From the NCBI GenBank assembly GCA_030374765.1, contig JARGXX010000068.1:1054001-1118000 (forward strand): 64,000 nt of DNA, in the 5' to 3' direction. Below, in pieces: positions 1-11,100 of the stretch (positions are counted from its first letter, which is position 1; each line of letters starts with the position of its first letter). The stretch comes from Agarophyton chilense. Its lineage: Eukaryota; Rhodophyta; Florideophyceae; Gracilariales; Gracilariaceae. The notes below the pieces were generated by a model, which had not been told where the DNA came from, did no database searches, and was given only the letters and a program-made list of their open reading frames with translations. Position numbers and translations under genes: made by a program.

Positions 1-1695
1 CGTTTTCGCAACATTCATGTGAGGTTGCTCAAGAACGAACAGCGGCTTGATATCGTCGTTGTTTTTGTCAAATTTTCACCCACAACGTTACAACACAACT
101 TTTGTATTTCACAACGACTTATATTCTACTGGCATGTTGTCGCTCTCAAGAGCAATGAACCCAAGCACAACAGCTATGCGCGTTCTGGCCCAAGTTTGCA
201 CTTTCTGCGCCCGCGTAAACGATTCAGTGTCTATGTTTTGCCACTTGCACGGGCCCTCTGTACACATCAAGAAATGGACCATGTACTGCCTTTTGTCCCT
301 ATGTCTACCTCACGCAAACAACTCCCAATCTGTAAGGGCCATTCAATGAACTGAGACTTGGATATGGCGACTCTTCGTTCCCTGTTCGAAGTGCAAAACC
401 ATATCTTTGTCGCGACGACACCGCCACTTTATTCAGTTGAGCGATACATGAAACCCTTTTTGTTTGACATAGAGCCATATGAGAATAAGAAAGACACCGC
501 GATACAGTTTGGCCATGCACTGCCTTCGCGAAAGCAACCGTCAGAGATAAAAGTTTGAAGCAAAGTGACATGTCTCAACGCCCTTTGTCTATGAAGGCGA
601 ACAGAACCCCCCCCCATAATGAAAACTTTACTCGCTCAGCCATTTTCAAGAAGCCACCCCCCCCCCTCCCCCCTTGTATCCCCAGCTCCGTCTAACAACT
701 TGTTCAAAACAGTACGAAAAAAAGGAAAAAAGCCTTGGCCCTTCAAGGGAGGAGAGCTGATTCCGTCAGAGGTTGTCCAACGAGCTCACCATAACGCACA
801 ATACATCATACTTCGTGAAAGCAAAAGGGAAGCGAAAGCACATGCGGTGGCAGGAGTGTGTTGCAATTGATGGAATTGCAATTTAATGGCCATCACAAGA
901 ATTGCAATCTGATGGACGCTCCCTGCGCAATTCATCAGATTACAAGAGTGCAACCCACCAATTGTAGTCATAGGTTTTGGGATGTAGAGCTTGTGAAAGA
1001 AGCTTTTGAGGTTCAAAGCAGTAGGAAGAGGTTGGCCTACTAGAATGCTGTCAAAATTTCGAAATGAAGAGGTGACGGGTAGAAGAGATACCGAAGAACT
1101 GGTAGATGGGACTTGGGATTGCGTTGTGGTCATAGATTGAGATCAGGATTGCACGTTTAAGAAAGGGATTGCAATCTGATCGGGGACTGGAATATGCTCA
1201 GCAATTAATTGCAAGATTGCACTGAAGCCGAGCAATCCCAACCCCATCAGATTGTTCACACCCCTGGCGGTGGGCTTATAGCCGATTGCTCAGTGTAAAC
1301 AAAATGCGGTTTCTTGAACATTCGCTACAGAGGTGCAACGTGCACTGCACTATAAATCGCTCGATGTTTCGCTTTTTCGGAATGCTTTCTTTGTCCTTCG
1401 AACATCAGTTTTAAAAGGAATCGATACTTTTTTCTTTGTCTGATATAGAACAATCGTTGGTGAGTGAACAACGTTTACAATCCAAAAAGTTCTATTATCA
1501 AAAAAATGAGGCGCATGAAACATTTAGTAGTCAGAGGCCCAACACGTCACAATGCCGATAGTTAAAACGTCTTACGTCATATTCTAGTAGTCAACAGTAG
1601 GGTTGCTTCAAAGAGTGAACAGCCTTATAGCCACCATCCCGATGTACATGGCGGTATTTCAGTTCTCCCTTATTCGCTCAAGCTGCTCCTCAGGA
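1..1695. other. Non-coding stretch with no recognised gene
   Basis: Only short overlapping reading frames on both strands are present and none resembles a known family. A TATAAAT at 1351-1357 on the plus strand is followed by a 16-codon open frame, which I do not regard as a gene. A cluster of ATTGCAAT-type motifs lies at 861-1253 and is listed separately. C-rich runs occur at about 607-615 and 657-677. Confidence 0.5.
861..1253. repeat. Cluster of degenerate ATTGCAAT / ATCAGATT motifs
   Basis: The word ATTGCAATCTGAT occurs at 901-913 and 1168-1180. The inverted word CATCAGATT occurs at 933-941 and 1245-1253. Further TTGCAATT or AATTGCAA copies lie at 861-882 and 1201-1213. The arrangement of direct and inverted copies within 400 bp suggests either a decayed inverted-repeat element or a cluster of binding sites. 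I cannot decide which. Confidence 0.4.
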
Positions 1696-2100
1696 TTACA
1701 TTTCTTCCATTTCCATCTCACTGGACGGCATCGGCAATTCCTCTTCCTTCGGGTCTTCAACTTCATAGTCAACACCCGGCGGATGAGCACCGCACTCTTC
1801 CGGCTTCTCAGTACAGTCAGTAATCACGGCGTCTTCCCACACAACCTCATCATTAGGCTTGGTCGGGACAGCTGTACGTGCCTTGATTTCAGAGCAAACT
1901 GGCTTGTTGCAGTACTTTCTCCAGCAGTGCTTGAATCCGGAGCCTTCACGACACCTCCATCCGCACTCAGTGATTTGATAACAGCATTGCTGAGTCCTTT
2001 GCCAGCATTTGCCGGGCACTTCAGCTTCCTGCACGACGGCGGCGTTCGCAATGGCGGTCGCAACGAGAACGAACGCTAGGATTATTTTTGTGGCGATCAT
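1696..2100 (-). CDS. Small secreted cysteine-rich protein
   Basis: This 134-residue frame starts with a clear signal peptide: a lysine followed by a hydrophobic core over residues 6-18, with a probable cleavage site around residues 19-21. The mature part has ten cysteines (32, 39, 40, 46, 50, 59, 64, 69, 96, 103), eight of them packed into residues 32-69 and including an adjacent Cys-Cys pair, which suggests a compact disulfide-bonded fold. The C-terminal 35 residues are acidic and rich in Glu, Pro and Met, with no retention signal. I do not recognise the family. The even cysteine count and clean signal peptide argue for a real gene. A wall or extracellular-matrix protein or a defence peptide are both possible, but function is unknown. 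Confidence 0.7.
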   Translation of the reverse strand: MIATKIILAFVLVATAIANAAVVQEAEVPGKCWQRTQQCCYQITECGWRCREGSGFKHCWRKYCNKPVCSEIKARTAVPTKPNDEVVWEDAVITDCTEKPEECGAHPPGVDYEVEDPKEEELPMPSSEMEMEEM

Positions 2101-5100
2101 TGGGTTTGTAGTTGTTGGTTATTGTAGTAGTTTGGGTTTTGGTTGAGGAAGGGAAGAGGACAGCATTAAAGTGCATCCACAGGTTCTTTTATTCGTTTGT
2201 CAAGCTGCAATACAATAGCCTGGTCTGGTGAAGCGTAGCAGGGCATCGGGACTCCAAATGGGACAACACATGGCCCCAGCAGAAGCTTTCAAAGCGGGCA
2301 AATGAAGCTGACAGACTCGAGAGGGGATGATAGAGGTCAAGGACCAATGACTAAATTGGTTTTGATGGGCCGGAGCGATGTTGTGCTACAAAACACATGT
2401 TACAGTGTTGTTACTATTTCTATACAGGCGTGCAAGTGGATGGCGGTTGAGGGACAAGCTAACGCCTGTAACTAAAAAGGATGGATGTACTTTCCGAACC
2501 AAAACGGCTCAACACACCAGTGTCTATCCTTCCTATAAATGATAAATCATTGGGAACGTACAACCGGACGAGATAAAAACGACAACGGGAACTCAAATGC
2601 GGCGCTTTCGAATGTTGTGCCCTCCCAATGTACCTGTCGCTCGGTAACTGGATTCTACTGTTGTTGCAGTTCGAGTCAGAATTGTTCAATTGACAACGCC
2701 TCATTCTTCTTTCGCCATGAGAGTATACGCTTACTTTTCGCATCGCGTGAGGCCTGCTGGAAACGCCCAGGAACCGAACACGCACCCTCAGAGAAATCCA
2801 GTCACTACTTGCAGACCTACAACATTACGCTGACGACTACTGCGTATTCCTAAGGAATCGTTGGCCCTCGTCGATTATTTCGAGCCACGTTTGACTGTTG
2901 ACGCTCGTGCGCCTGAGCGTCTGAGCCGCAGCCAAAGAGTCACGTGCGACTTGTATCGATTGATTATGCACCAGCGGCAGTCACGTTCCACTGACCGGAA
3001 AGAGCGGTGCACTTGATTACATCGATCGGACAGGGCAGTGCACTGTCTCCGACAACTCGAACTTGGCCGTGACTTTTTTTTTCAGACAAGGAGGACAGTA
3101 GCCCTTGCCAGAAACAATGCGTTACCCAAGCACGTAAGATGTAAGGGTACCAATGCCTATGCTACTCGCCAAAATCCGAGGCCATCGACTTTGTGTCAAT
3201 TCTGTCGGTGAAACCTTCAGCCTCAAACGCGCACGGTTTAGACGGTGGGCAAACAAAAAGAGAAACTATGGAGGGAACGAAATGCGTTGGTGTTGTGCAT
3301 TATAGGTCTATTATAGATTGGGACACAGTGTCCATATAAACGAAAATTACTTGTCATCTTTGTTTTGGCGCACATGTTGAATTGAGAAATGGCACAGAGA
3401 TGTGCTATTGCGGCTCCAACTGACTCCTCCGTTCATATTTTCGCTCACAGAGCAGGTTTCTCTTTTCTTGTTTGTGTTGCCGATGGCAGACAAACATTGG
3501 TACACGAAATATGAAAAGGTGCAACGCCATTTTGTATGTTTGCTTGTGTTTCTCAAGGCCAAGATTGTTTGTTAGGCTGACTTGTATGAACAGAAACTAC
3601 ACGGTAAATAGCAGCACAGGAACGATGTGGTCAACACTCTATCTACTTTACGTAGAGTTTTGAACAAGCAGATTCGTGGCGTCATTTTTCACAACAAGTG
3701 GTTTTGATGCAAGTGTAATTTTTGCAGCAGCAGGAACGGAGAATGCACGTTTCATTAGCTCACACAAACCACCGTGGCCAACCTAAGTTTGATGACTCAC
3801 GAGATAGAAAGTGGGGCATGCATGCTGTTGAAGAAATTAGAAGCCATCCGAAGCATGCATGTGTTATTAAGAAGCACGTGTGAACGAAGAGCATAATACC
3901 GCCCATCCAAAAATAGTGCAAGGCAAAGCTGATTGAAACAAGAAGTCTTCTGTAATGGATATGCAGGATTCATACGTTGTTCATTTGCTTCCTTGATCGT
4001 TGCTTGTCGTTCCACTTCTCGCGAAAGGAGCGCTTCCACACGGGTAATATTTGGGTTCCAACGTTGACGCCACAGCGCGGCTCTGCAAGCGGTGGGGGGC
4101 GAGGCGAATGCGCCCGATCGGTTGTTTTGTCGCAAGACAGGCGGAGTTATGTGAATAATGTTGCGTGGCCAATCATGCGAAAGACGGACAACGTGACATG
4201 AGTTTTTTTCCTTTTTTTTTTCTTTTCTTTTCCGGAGAGCGCGAACAGCAAACTCGAGATGTTGGGACGAGATTGATTCCATGGGTTGCAATTCAGCTGG
4301 ACAGTTTTGCGCTGTTCGAAACTTGTGAGCGATTGTGGGCGTGGCACAACAAAGTGACAGCTTGTCGTACACGGGTGATGAACAAATGGCTATCGCCGAA
4401 TGTGGAGTTTTGCCATGATGGTGTGGTGGTAGTGCTAACGTTATATCTCGACGGAAAGTGCTCTAGAATGAGGAGATGGACGTTTCGTACGTGCTATGAC
4501 GGGTATACATGGTGCTACGCAAGAAGCGAGGTGACGCGAATGCCTTAGTGCGTGTCAAGTGCGTGTAAGTGACGAATCAATAGCTCGCACGCCGTCGGCA
4601 AGAATAGATTCATGCGAGTTGCAAACTGGCGCGCCTTGTTCGGTCGGCAGGCGGATATTACTGCGTGCAATGTGAGCTGCTGCTGGCGCGAGAATAGAGA
4701 GCTTTCTACGAACACAGCGGCTGAGCGGGAGAAAGTGTGCGACGATATGTTAACAGACAGGTGGGACTGGAGATTGCATACGTCAAACATGATACGTTTC
4801 AGGGTGGCAGTGCTCTGCGGCACGGGAGGGGTACATACATGAGGCCTCTCGGACGATAATTGGGCAAGTACAAACTCGACGAGCCGTAGGCTTGTGTGTA
4901 TGTTTGAAGCAACAGAGGCCAATGACAAGTGTGTTTTGAGGATATCCTCTAGACGTCCACGAGAAGCGGGGGGGAATTGCGACAGTAGTTTGTTTATACA
5001 GTTTGATCTCGCTTCTCCAAACGGCTTCCAATCTGTGGGGGGGGCAACAAGCAAGCGCACACAGCCGATTCAAGTTACGACTTTACAGCGGCGGGCGCTG

Positions 5101-5704
5101 CGCAGCGCGCCAACGACGGGGCCACAGCGCGTGATGGTGGTGGCGACGATATCGAGCCCATGGCCCCGCAAGCATCGCGCACGCAACGCAAACAGCGGTA
5201 GATAAGTGGAGAGGGGGGTCACAGGGTGCCACACGCGCCCCACGCCCCTGTCTCCTTCTGTAAATGGACCAGCGCGCGTGCCACACACAGCGAGCACACA
5301 TGACGTCATGCCACAAACAGCAAGTCGACAGTGCCACGCGCGCCGCTTCCACACAGCGAACGCTACGTGTACCGACGTGCCATTGCGCCATCATCGCCCG
5401 CACACGCGCGCGTTGGCAACCTCGCCCACCGCGTGCGTTGGAGCCGCGCCAGTCGCATCGCGTCATAGCGCGCGCGCGCGCGTCATCTGCAATCTGCTGC
5501 TGTACTGCGCTTCTCGCTTCTCCCTCGTCTTGTGCATGTTGTGGCCGCTATGCTCTGCCACGCCGAGTCCCCCCTCCCGGCGCATCCTCGCCACCCGAGT
5601 CGTAGTCTTCCCCGAGTTTTGTTCCCCATGCAGTGTACAAGGCAAGTTTCCAGTCTTTACCGCAAGCACAGAAAGCAAAAAAAAAAAAAAAGAGGCTCGG
5701 TCCC
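2101..5704. other. Gene-poor stretch with no convincing gene
   Basis: Several frames of 100-200 codons exist on both strands (for example 3797-4372 and 4545-5060, both minus) but they overlap one another, lack recognisable motifs and have arbitrary composition. The segment 5070-5640 is GC-rich with alternating CG runs. An A-run of 14 lies at 5679-5692. The segment next to 5704 is the 3' flank of the minus-strand HHE-like gene. Confidence 0.5.
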
Positions 5705-7051
5705 TTACCCTGCTCGTTTTGCCCACACCAGTCGGTAGATCCGAACCACCGCGTGGTGAGATTGGTCAGCCAGACAGCGCCCCAGCACGGAAACTTTGCC
5801 AATCCTAGCCAGTCTACTTGTCATTTCGCTTCTCATCTTTTTGGGTTCGATCCATCTAGTGAGAGTTGCCCCAGCACTCCACCCCAGCGCCGGTACATCT
5901 CTTGCCCCATCGTTCACAAGCACGCAAACAAACTCCTCAAGCAGCTGCTTGCAGAGCGTATTTGAGCCTTTTAGGTATACTATGCGTTCACATGCAGTGT
6001 CCAACGAGTTGAGCAACTTTGCAAACGCACGATGCACAACTGCAAGCGACTCGCATGCAGATGCTAGAAGATGTGCTCGGTTGCCGTTGCTTCTCAGCCG
6101 CCGCTTAGCGGTGAGCAACAACACACGGTTCTCAGCGGTGCACATGTACTGCAGCAACTGTGAAATTGACATGCGCATTGAGCTGCAAGTGCTTTTCCAA
6201 GCTTGCATGTATGACATGCCGGCCACTTCTGTGCTTGCCACACACCGACTGGTCATCACCTCGCGCTTGTTGAGAAAGTGCTCCACATGTGTGAACAGCT
6301 TTGTCTGCACGCAAAACATAATCAGATGCACAAAGTGAGAAAACCTAGAAAACCAAAGCTCAAAATCGGGATTAAGGTTGCGAAGCGACCGTGGCGAGTC
6401 GTTGGAACACGTAGTATCCCTCAATAGACAGAGCAAGAACTTCATATCGTTCAATTCTGAGCGAATGGCGTTTGTAAACAGCACTATCACATTTGGTTGC
6501 GTGTTGCGATAAGGCGCCAAGGGCAGGTTGCTCCACATTTCAGAGACGACGTCGGGCAGGTGCGGTGCGCGAAAGGCACCAAGATGAGAGCAACGGCGTT
6601 GGTCAGCGTTAGAAGATACATCACTGACCATGTGCGAGACAGCGCGACGCTGGCGACGCGTGGTTGTGATTCGCGCAGAGGCCAGTGTGGATGACCGAGT
6701 GGACAGCGGGGCAACTTTGTTGAAGTCGGAACGAACGCGAGTTGGACGCGGCCTAACAAGAGGCGCTGGTGATGGGGTTGAACGTGTGAGATCGCTACCA
6801 ACGCTTGGAGGGGTTTGTGAGGGACGGCGTAGGCGAGGTGGATCGGCTGTGAAGGAGGGGGGGGTGGTGGGCGAGGGGAGGGGGGGCGAGGGACGTTGTT
6901 TGTCAAGCGGGAGACACAGGGGCTTGAGGGTGGTGAGCGTGGGAGGTGACGGCGTCTCTGAGGCACATGGTATGGCGGTCGGAGAAGGGCGGGTGTTGGA
7001 TGAGGTTGATATGGTGCTGTGCGATGAAGGGAGGAGGAGTGGGGCACCCAT
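5705..7051 (-). CDS. Hemerythrin/HHE-like helical protein with proline-rich N-terminus (copy 1)
   Basis: A single exon encodes 448 residues. Residues 1-125 are rich in Pro, Ser and Thr and may be disordered or part of a targeting region. From about residue 164 the protein is helical and resembles the gene at 61745-62632: both carry NAIRxELNDM (here 194-203), then a W-F-x(2-3)-F helix (233-240), a His-bearing helix (His239, His242, His255, His258), and a C-terminal block ending in a His/Val-Arg motif. The NAIRxEL phrase recalls the first helix of hemerythrin HHE domains (HNAIRxEL), but the leading His is Thr193 here, so iron binding is uncertain. The start was chosen as the first ATG after a CT-rich leader. 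The coding assignment is firm; the HHE relationship is inferred by eye. Confidence 0.7.
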   Translation of the reverse strand: MGAPLLLPSSHSTISTSSNTRPSPTAIPCASETPSPPTLTTLKPLCLPLDKQRPSPPLPSPTTPPSFTADPPRLRRPSQTPPSVGSDLTRSTPSPAPLVRPRPTRVRSDFNKVAPLSTRSSTLASARITTTRRQRRAVSHMVSDVSSNADQRRCSHLGAFRAPHLPDVVSEMWSNLPLAPYRNTQPNVIVLFTNAIRSELNDMKFLLCLLRDTTCSNDSPRSLRNLNPDFELWFSRFSHFVHLIMFCVQTKLFTHVEHFLNKREVMTSRCVASTEVAGMSYMQAWKSTCSSMRMSISQLLQYMCTAENRVLLLTAKRRLRSNGNRAHLLASACESLAVVHRAFAKLLNSLDTACERIVYLKGSNTLCKQLLEEFVCVLVNDGARDVPALGWSAGATLTRWIEPKKMRSEMTSRLARIGKVSVLGRCLADQSHHAVVRIYRLVWAKRAG

Positions 7052-9388
7052 GACGATGGAAGGAGCGAAGGAGCGAAGGAGAGACTAAAATGAAGGGTGG
7101 GTGGGGAGCGGGGAAGCAAAGTGAGAGCAGACGGGGCGGAGAGACAGCGGCTGAGCTCAATTGAATACAATCGAAAAGCGCGAGCGAGCGATGGAACGCA
7201 CACGAAGAAAACAGCACAGAGAGAGAGAGCGGTTCGAAAACGAAACGCCAAACGCAGCTTGCACCGTGCGATACGCCGCAGCTGCGCACACGACGGGGTG
7301 GGGGGGCCTCAAGTCGGGGGCGGGCGCACACCGAGCGTTGGACAGCGAGCGTCGTCGCGTTTGCGCATTTCGTTTCGATGACCGTGTGGGCGAGCGCGAA
7401 GCGAGCGGAGCTGGACAGGATTGAGCCGACGATGATGCGCGTGAGCGACGCGTGTGGAGCACTTGCGATCTGTAAGGCGCGTGTCGCGCGTGCGCTGCTG
7501 CAGCGTTGTGTCCCGCGTTGTGCGACGCCGGTCGGCCCCACGCCCGGTGGCGTCCACTGCGCATTGTTTTTCTGTGGCCGGGCGGTGGTATGCTGCGTTA
7601 TGTTGCGCTGCCACGCTTGAGAGGCGTTTGTGTAGCTGTTCTACTTGCGCGCGCGCTTCGAGACTTGTGCGTGTGTGTGTGCTTTGGTGGCGCTTGGGCT
7701 TCCGTGCTCGCGCGAATTACGTCATGACGTTGTCGCACACGCCACGCGCCAAGTTATCTTATCTACTCGACGGTTACTCGGACACAGTAACCTCGGAGAC
7801 AAAGGAAAATTGGTGGCGACTGTCATCCGCTCCACCAAAATGTACTCGTTGACAAGGCTCATAGCGATTATAAAGTCGCGTGTGTTTCCGACAGTTTTTC
7901 GTTGACGGTGCGCTGCTGCGTGCGAACAAACATCGCGTTGCGCACGCTTTTGGACGTTCTTTTTTAATGGCGAGCTGTCACTTGGCCAAGTGCTGCCGCC
8001 CGCCTCGGTGCGAGAGAGACACTGTGCGGCAGGCGCTCAGTGTTTGCTTTACACCACGACGACGCCCAAATAAGCAGCACAGCAAGCGGGAAAACCTCAA
8101 ATTTTCAAATTCGTCCATCTTACACAGCCCGTTCAAATTTTCCCAACGCTCCTCACTGCCGAGGTCTTAAAACACAAATCATAACCGCCAACTTGTTGTC
8201 ATCGCACCTTCTATCCACTCTATCTCCACTTGACACCTGCAGCGTACCGTCGCCAACCGCGCTGCTTTTCGTCACCCTGCTTCCTCGATGAAGCCTTCAA
8301 CGTGCCGCTCGTTACGCACACATTCTATACTCTCCAAATAAATAAATAAATAAATAAAAGTAAAAAAGCTGGCTGCATTAGCTACCAGCTAGAGCACATC
8401 AACCCTTCTGCTATGCCAACCCCTACCTCCACATTCCATACACAGCACCTATATAGAGCGATCACTCTCAGCGCCCCCATCGTCCCGTATCTCGAGGGCG
8501 TCTCGAATCGCAACCACCTAGCTCTTTCTACGCGTTCATTGCCGCGCAACATCACGGTCCTACCCATGCTGTCGCCATTCCTACCACACACACCTGTCTA
8601 AATAAAACATTCACACGAGTGTCCCAATCCCACACTCGAGGCTGTCCTAGTGCTAGTCTTGCTACTGGTAGCACTTGTTCCCACAACCCAAGTGCATCGC
8701 CACACTAACTTTCCACCCACGGCTGTTTGTAGTCCAAGTAAGCATAACCTGCTGCAACTCCCGTCGCACCACAATTCCTTCGCCCCACCATACTTTCAAA
8801 ACTTTACACCAGCTCCCCCTCACCTAACACAACCCGCAAAATACTGCACCCACTTCTCGTGAGCTCATGCAACCATGTATCGTGATAGAAAAAAGAAAAA
8901 AAAAACTATCGTAGCGCTGCCCGTGTTCAACAATCGATTCGAAAACTTTGAATGCATGTCGATAAGCGTGCCACCCAGCTGATGAGCGGCGTGCTTTGAA
9001 CACTATTTATCACGTACACGGTGGCATCGATTCTACGCTTCGTATTTTTACCCTCCGCCTGGCACTCATCAAGCTCTCACACCCCACACCCAAACCAACG
9101 ATTGAATCCAAACCGCCACGCGGGAAGCCCCACATTTGAATTTATCGAGAGCACATGCATAACGTAAACATAGATCACCACGTGTACAACACGTATGCAA
9201 CTCTTTTTAGATATGTATGGTGTAAAGTATTGCTTACAGTCGTCATGTTTCGTCGGCGTTGCAGCCTTCCTTGCCCTACGCGCATGCTCTTCCGTGGCGA
9301 GCATTGGCAACAAAATATGCAGGGGAACGGGGGTGCATACGGTCTGTGTTCATCACTGTCAACGTAGTGAGGTTCAGTCAGATTGGAA
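7052..9388. other. Intergenic region between divergent genes
   Basis: This region lies between the minus-strand HHE-like gene and the plus-strand L1-domain gene. The first 600 bases are GC-rich, giving many long chance frames on both strands. After 7750 it becomes AT-richer with no convincing coding frame. It contains an (AAAT)n microsatellite at 8336-8358. Confidence 0.5.
8336..8358. repeat. (AAAT)n microsatellite
   Basis: A run of about five to six consecutive AAAT units lies in the intergenic region upstream of the L1-domain gene. Confidence 0.9.
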
Positions 9389-10372
9389 ATGGTTAAGCGT
9401 CGTCGACAGCAACAGAACGCTGTCAAGAATGTTGAAACTTCCTCCAAGCGAATACCGCTCGCGACGCTCGAGTCGGCTGTAAGTGTACTGCTCAGAGACG
9501 CTGTTCAGTTTGAAACAAAGCGAAATGAAACGTTGATAAAGGCGGGTGAGAACGTAGACGATTTACTACGACCAGACGGAGACTTTCATTTGGTGGTTAC
9601 GTTCAAGTTTCCACCGGTCAAGTCCAAGTTGCGACCGGTTCCAATGTAAGTTTTGCACTTTCGCTTTATTCCTAGATGTCTTTTTTTTACTTTTCGGGCA
9701 GTTGCTGACGTGATTCAACCTGCTTCTGTGTAAAGTGCTCTGAAGCATTCGTTGTGGAAAGAAGGAGAACATGAAGTTTGTCTGTTTGTAAAGGACCCGC
9801 AACGTCTTGTGAAGGACTATTTGGCACAACACGGAAACGGTGGAGTCACGCGAGTGCTGGGCGTTGAAAAGTTGAGAAAACGATATGGAACGCACGAAGC
9901 CAGACGTGAGCTAAGTACAATGTACGATGTGTTTCTCGTAGATCAAAGGGTGGCTCCAATGATGCCAAACTTGTTGGGAAACGCTTTCCTCCAGAAGAGA
10001 AGCATGCCTCTTGCAGTGGATATGAAAAAAGACGTTGTAGCTGCAATACGAAGAACTTTGACAAGTACGTCATTTGCTCCGAGACAGGGGACTTGCACCA
10101 ACGTTAAAATTGGGAGGCTTGACTTCGAGGAAGAGCAACTTGTTGATAATGCTTTACTGGCTGTTGATGGAATTGTTCGACGCTGCGGAGGGGGGTGGGA
10201 TGATATTCAATCGTTCAGTTTGAAAACTAGTCGCTCTCCTGCTATTCAAATTTATTTGTCGCTTCCTGGAGAACAGGGCCTGGAGAAGGATGCAGACAAA
10301 GTGAAGAAAGCGAAGAGCCACGACGAGAAAATTGTATCGAATGGACCAAGAAAGGGGAGTGAAAATGTGTAA
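9389..10372 (+). CDS. Ribosomal L1 domain-containing nucleolar protein (RSL1D1/Cic1/Utp30 type)
   Basis: Two exons, 9389-9645 and 9736-10372, encode 297 residues. Splicing restores the L1-fold phrase RPVPIALKHSLW followed by EVCLFVKDPQRLVKDYL, which matches the conserved 'I-x-L-x-H-x-L...CLFVKD' core of the L1 domain in RSL1D1/Cic1/Utp30 proteins. These are nucleolar proteins of pre-ribosome assembly. The N-terminus is very basic (MVKRRRQQQ), consistent with nucleolar targeting. The C-terminal 30 residues are Lys-rich and polar. The ATG at 9389 is the first in frame. Without splicing the first exon runs into a stop after the proline-methionine at 9646, and the second frame has no good start. 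The family call is strong; the exact orthologue among Cic1, Utp30 and RSL1D1 is not settled. Confidence 0.85.
9646..9735 (+). other. Spliceosomal intron of the L1-domain gene
   Basis: A 90-bp intron opens with GTAAGT and closes with a pyrimidine-containing tract and AAG. It splits an ATT codon after its second base, and its removal restores the conserved L1 motif. A GCTGACGT sequence about 35 bases before the end is a plausible branch site. Confidence 0.85.
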
Positions 10373-11100
10373 TGTGTACAGGGCTCGGACTTGGTAATAA
10401 GCGTTGTAGCGGGGCCTTGCGTACGTCAGTAAACAACGAAAATTTCTACCTAGTGATGGTCAGCATGGTTCTAGAAACGCTTTATCTTCACCCAGGTGCG
10501 GAGCGAAGAGTTACAACTTGTACCTATCTGTTCCGTATAAGGCGACGTGAACGACTGGGCCTCAATCATTTGGGCAACAAGTTCGGATACAGCGGTGCTC
10601 GGTGTGGTCTCAATAGAAAGCCACGCTGACAGATGCACTCCAGGAGTCGCACAGCCCTTCAAATTTATTTAAAATATAGCCTCCAGATGGGACGCTCAAT
10701 CAACATCTCGGCGGGCACTCAATACAATGATTGACTAAGCCCGCCGAAACGGCAGATACAGCCAACGAGCACGCTGCGTTGAGCGTCTTTGAAACGTGTA
10801 ATGATTTGGTTCGCGTTTAGAACGGTGCCACCTCATTAACGTCAATCCACAAGCCTATTCGGCTACGAGAGCTTGTTGCTCACCAAACGCGTCTTTTTTC
10901 ACTGCTTGCACCTCCATCCCTCTGGCTTTTCTATATAAACCTTCTGACCATCCACCTATCCCTTCTTCGTCGACCCACATTCTCTATCCCCCCTCCCCAT
11001 CCATAACCCCGTCCCCATTCGTCTGTTATAGTTTACTTAACTGTATCTTTTCCACCCTGACCGACACCAGGGAGGGTTTTTGCTTTGCTACTGTATCATC
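10373..11100. other. Intergenic region and BiP promoter
   Basis: Nothing is recognised at 10373-10850 beyond small chance frames. From 10920 it holds a TATA box and a pyrimidine-rich leader for the BiP gene. I looked for a CCAAT-N9-CCACG type ER-stress element and did not find an exact one. Confidence 0.5.
10932..10939 (+). promoter_or_regulatory. TATA box of the BiP gene
   Basis: TATATAAA lies about 160 bases before the BiP ATG, followed by a CT-rich leader of roughly 130 bases. Position and sequence fit a core promoter of a highly expressed gene. Confidence 0.6.

Noticed and set aside
305-571. Minus-strand 88-codon frame with a signal-peptide-like start
   Set aside because: The hydrophobic start is short, the rest has no motif or cysteine pattern, and a plus-strand frame overlaps it. 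Not enough to call a gene.
786-1133. Minus-strand 115-codon frame
   Set aside because: It runs through the ATTGCAAT motif cluster, and its repeated LQ/HQL residues simply reflect those motifs.
3797-4372. Minus-strand 191-codon frame
   Set aside because: No recognisable domain, a Lys/Glu run from a T-rich tract, and overlapping plus-strand frames of similar quality.
4545-5060. Minus-strand 171-codon frame
   Set aside because: The composition is plausible, but no motif, signal or family resemblance was found and the following region is low-complexity.
5206-5808. Plus-strand 200-codon frame
   Set aside because: GC-rich, arginine-heavy and overlapping the real minus-strand HHE-like gene at its end.
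5845-5865. GGGTTCGATCC resembling a tRNA T-loop
   Set aside because: The flanking bases do not pair as a T-arm and the site lies inside the HHE-like coding sequence.
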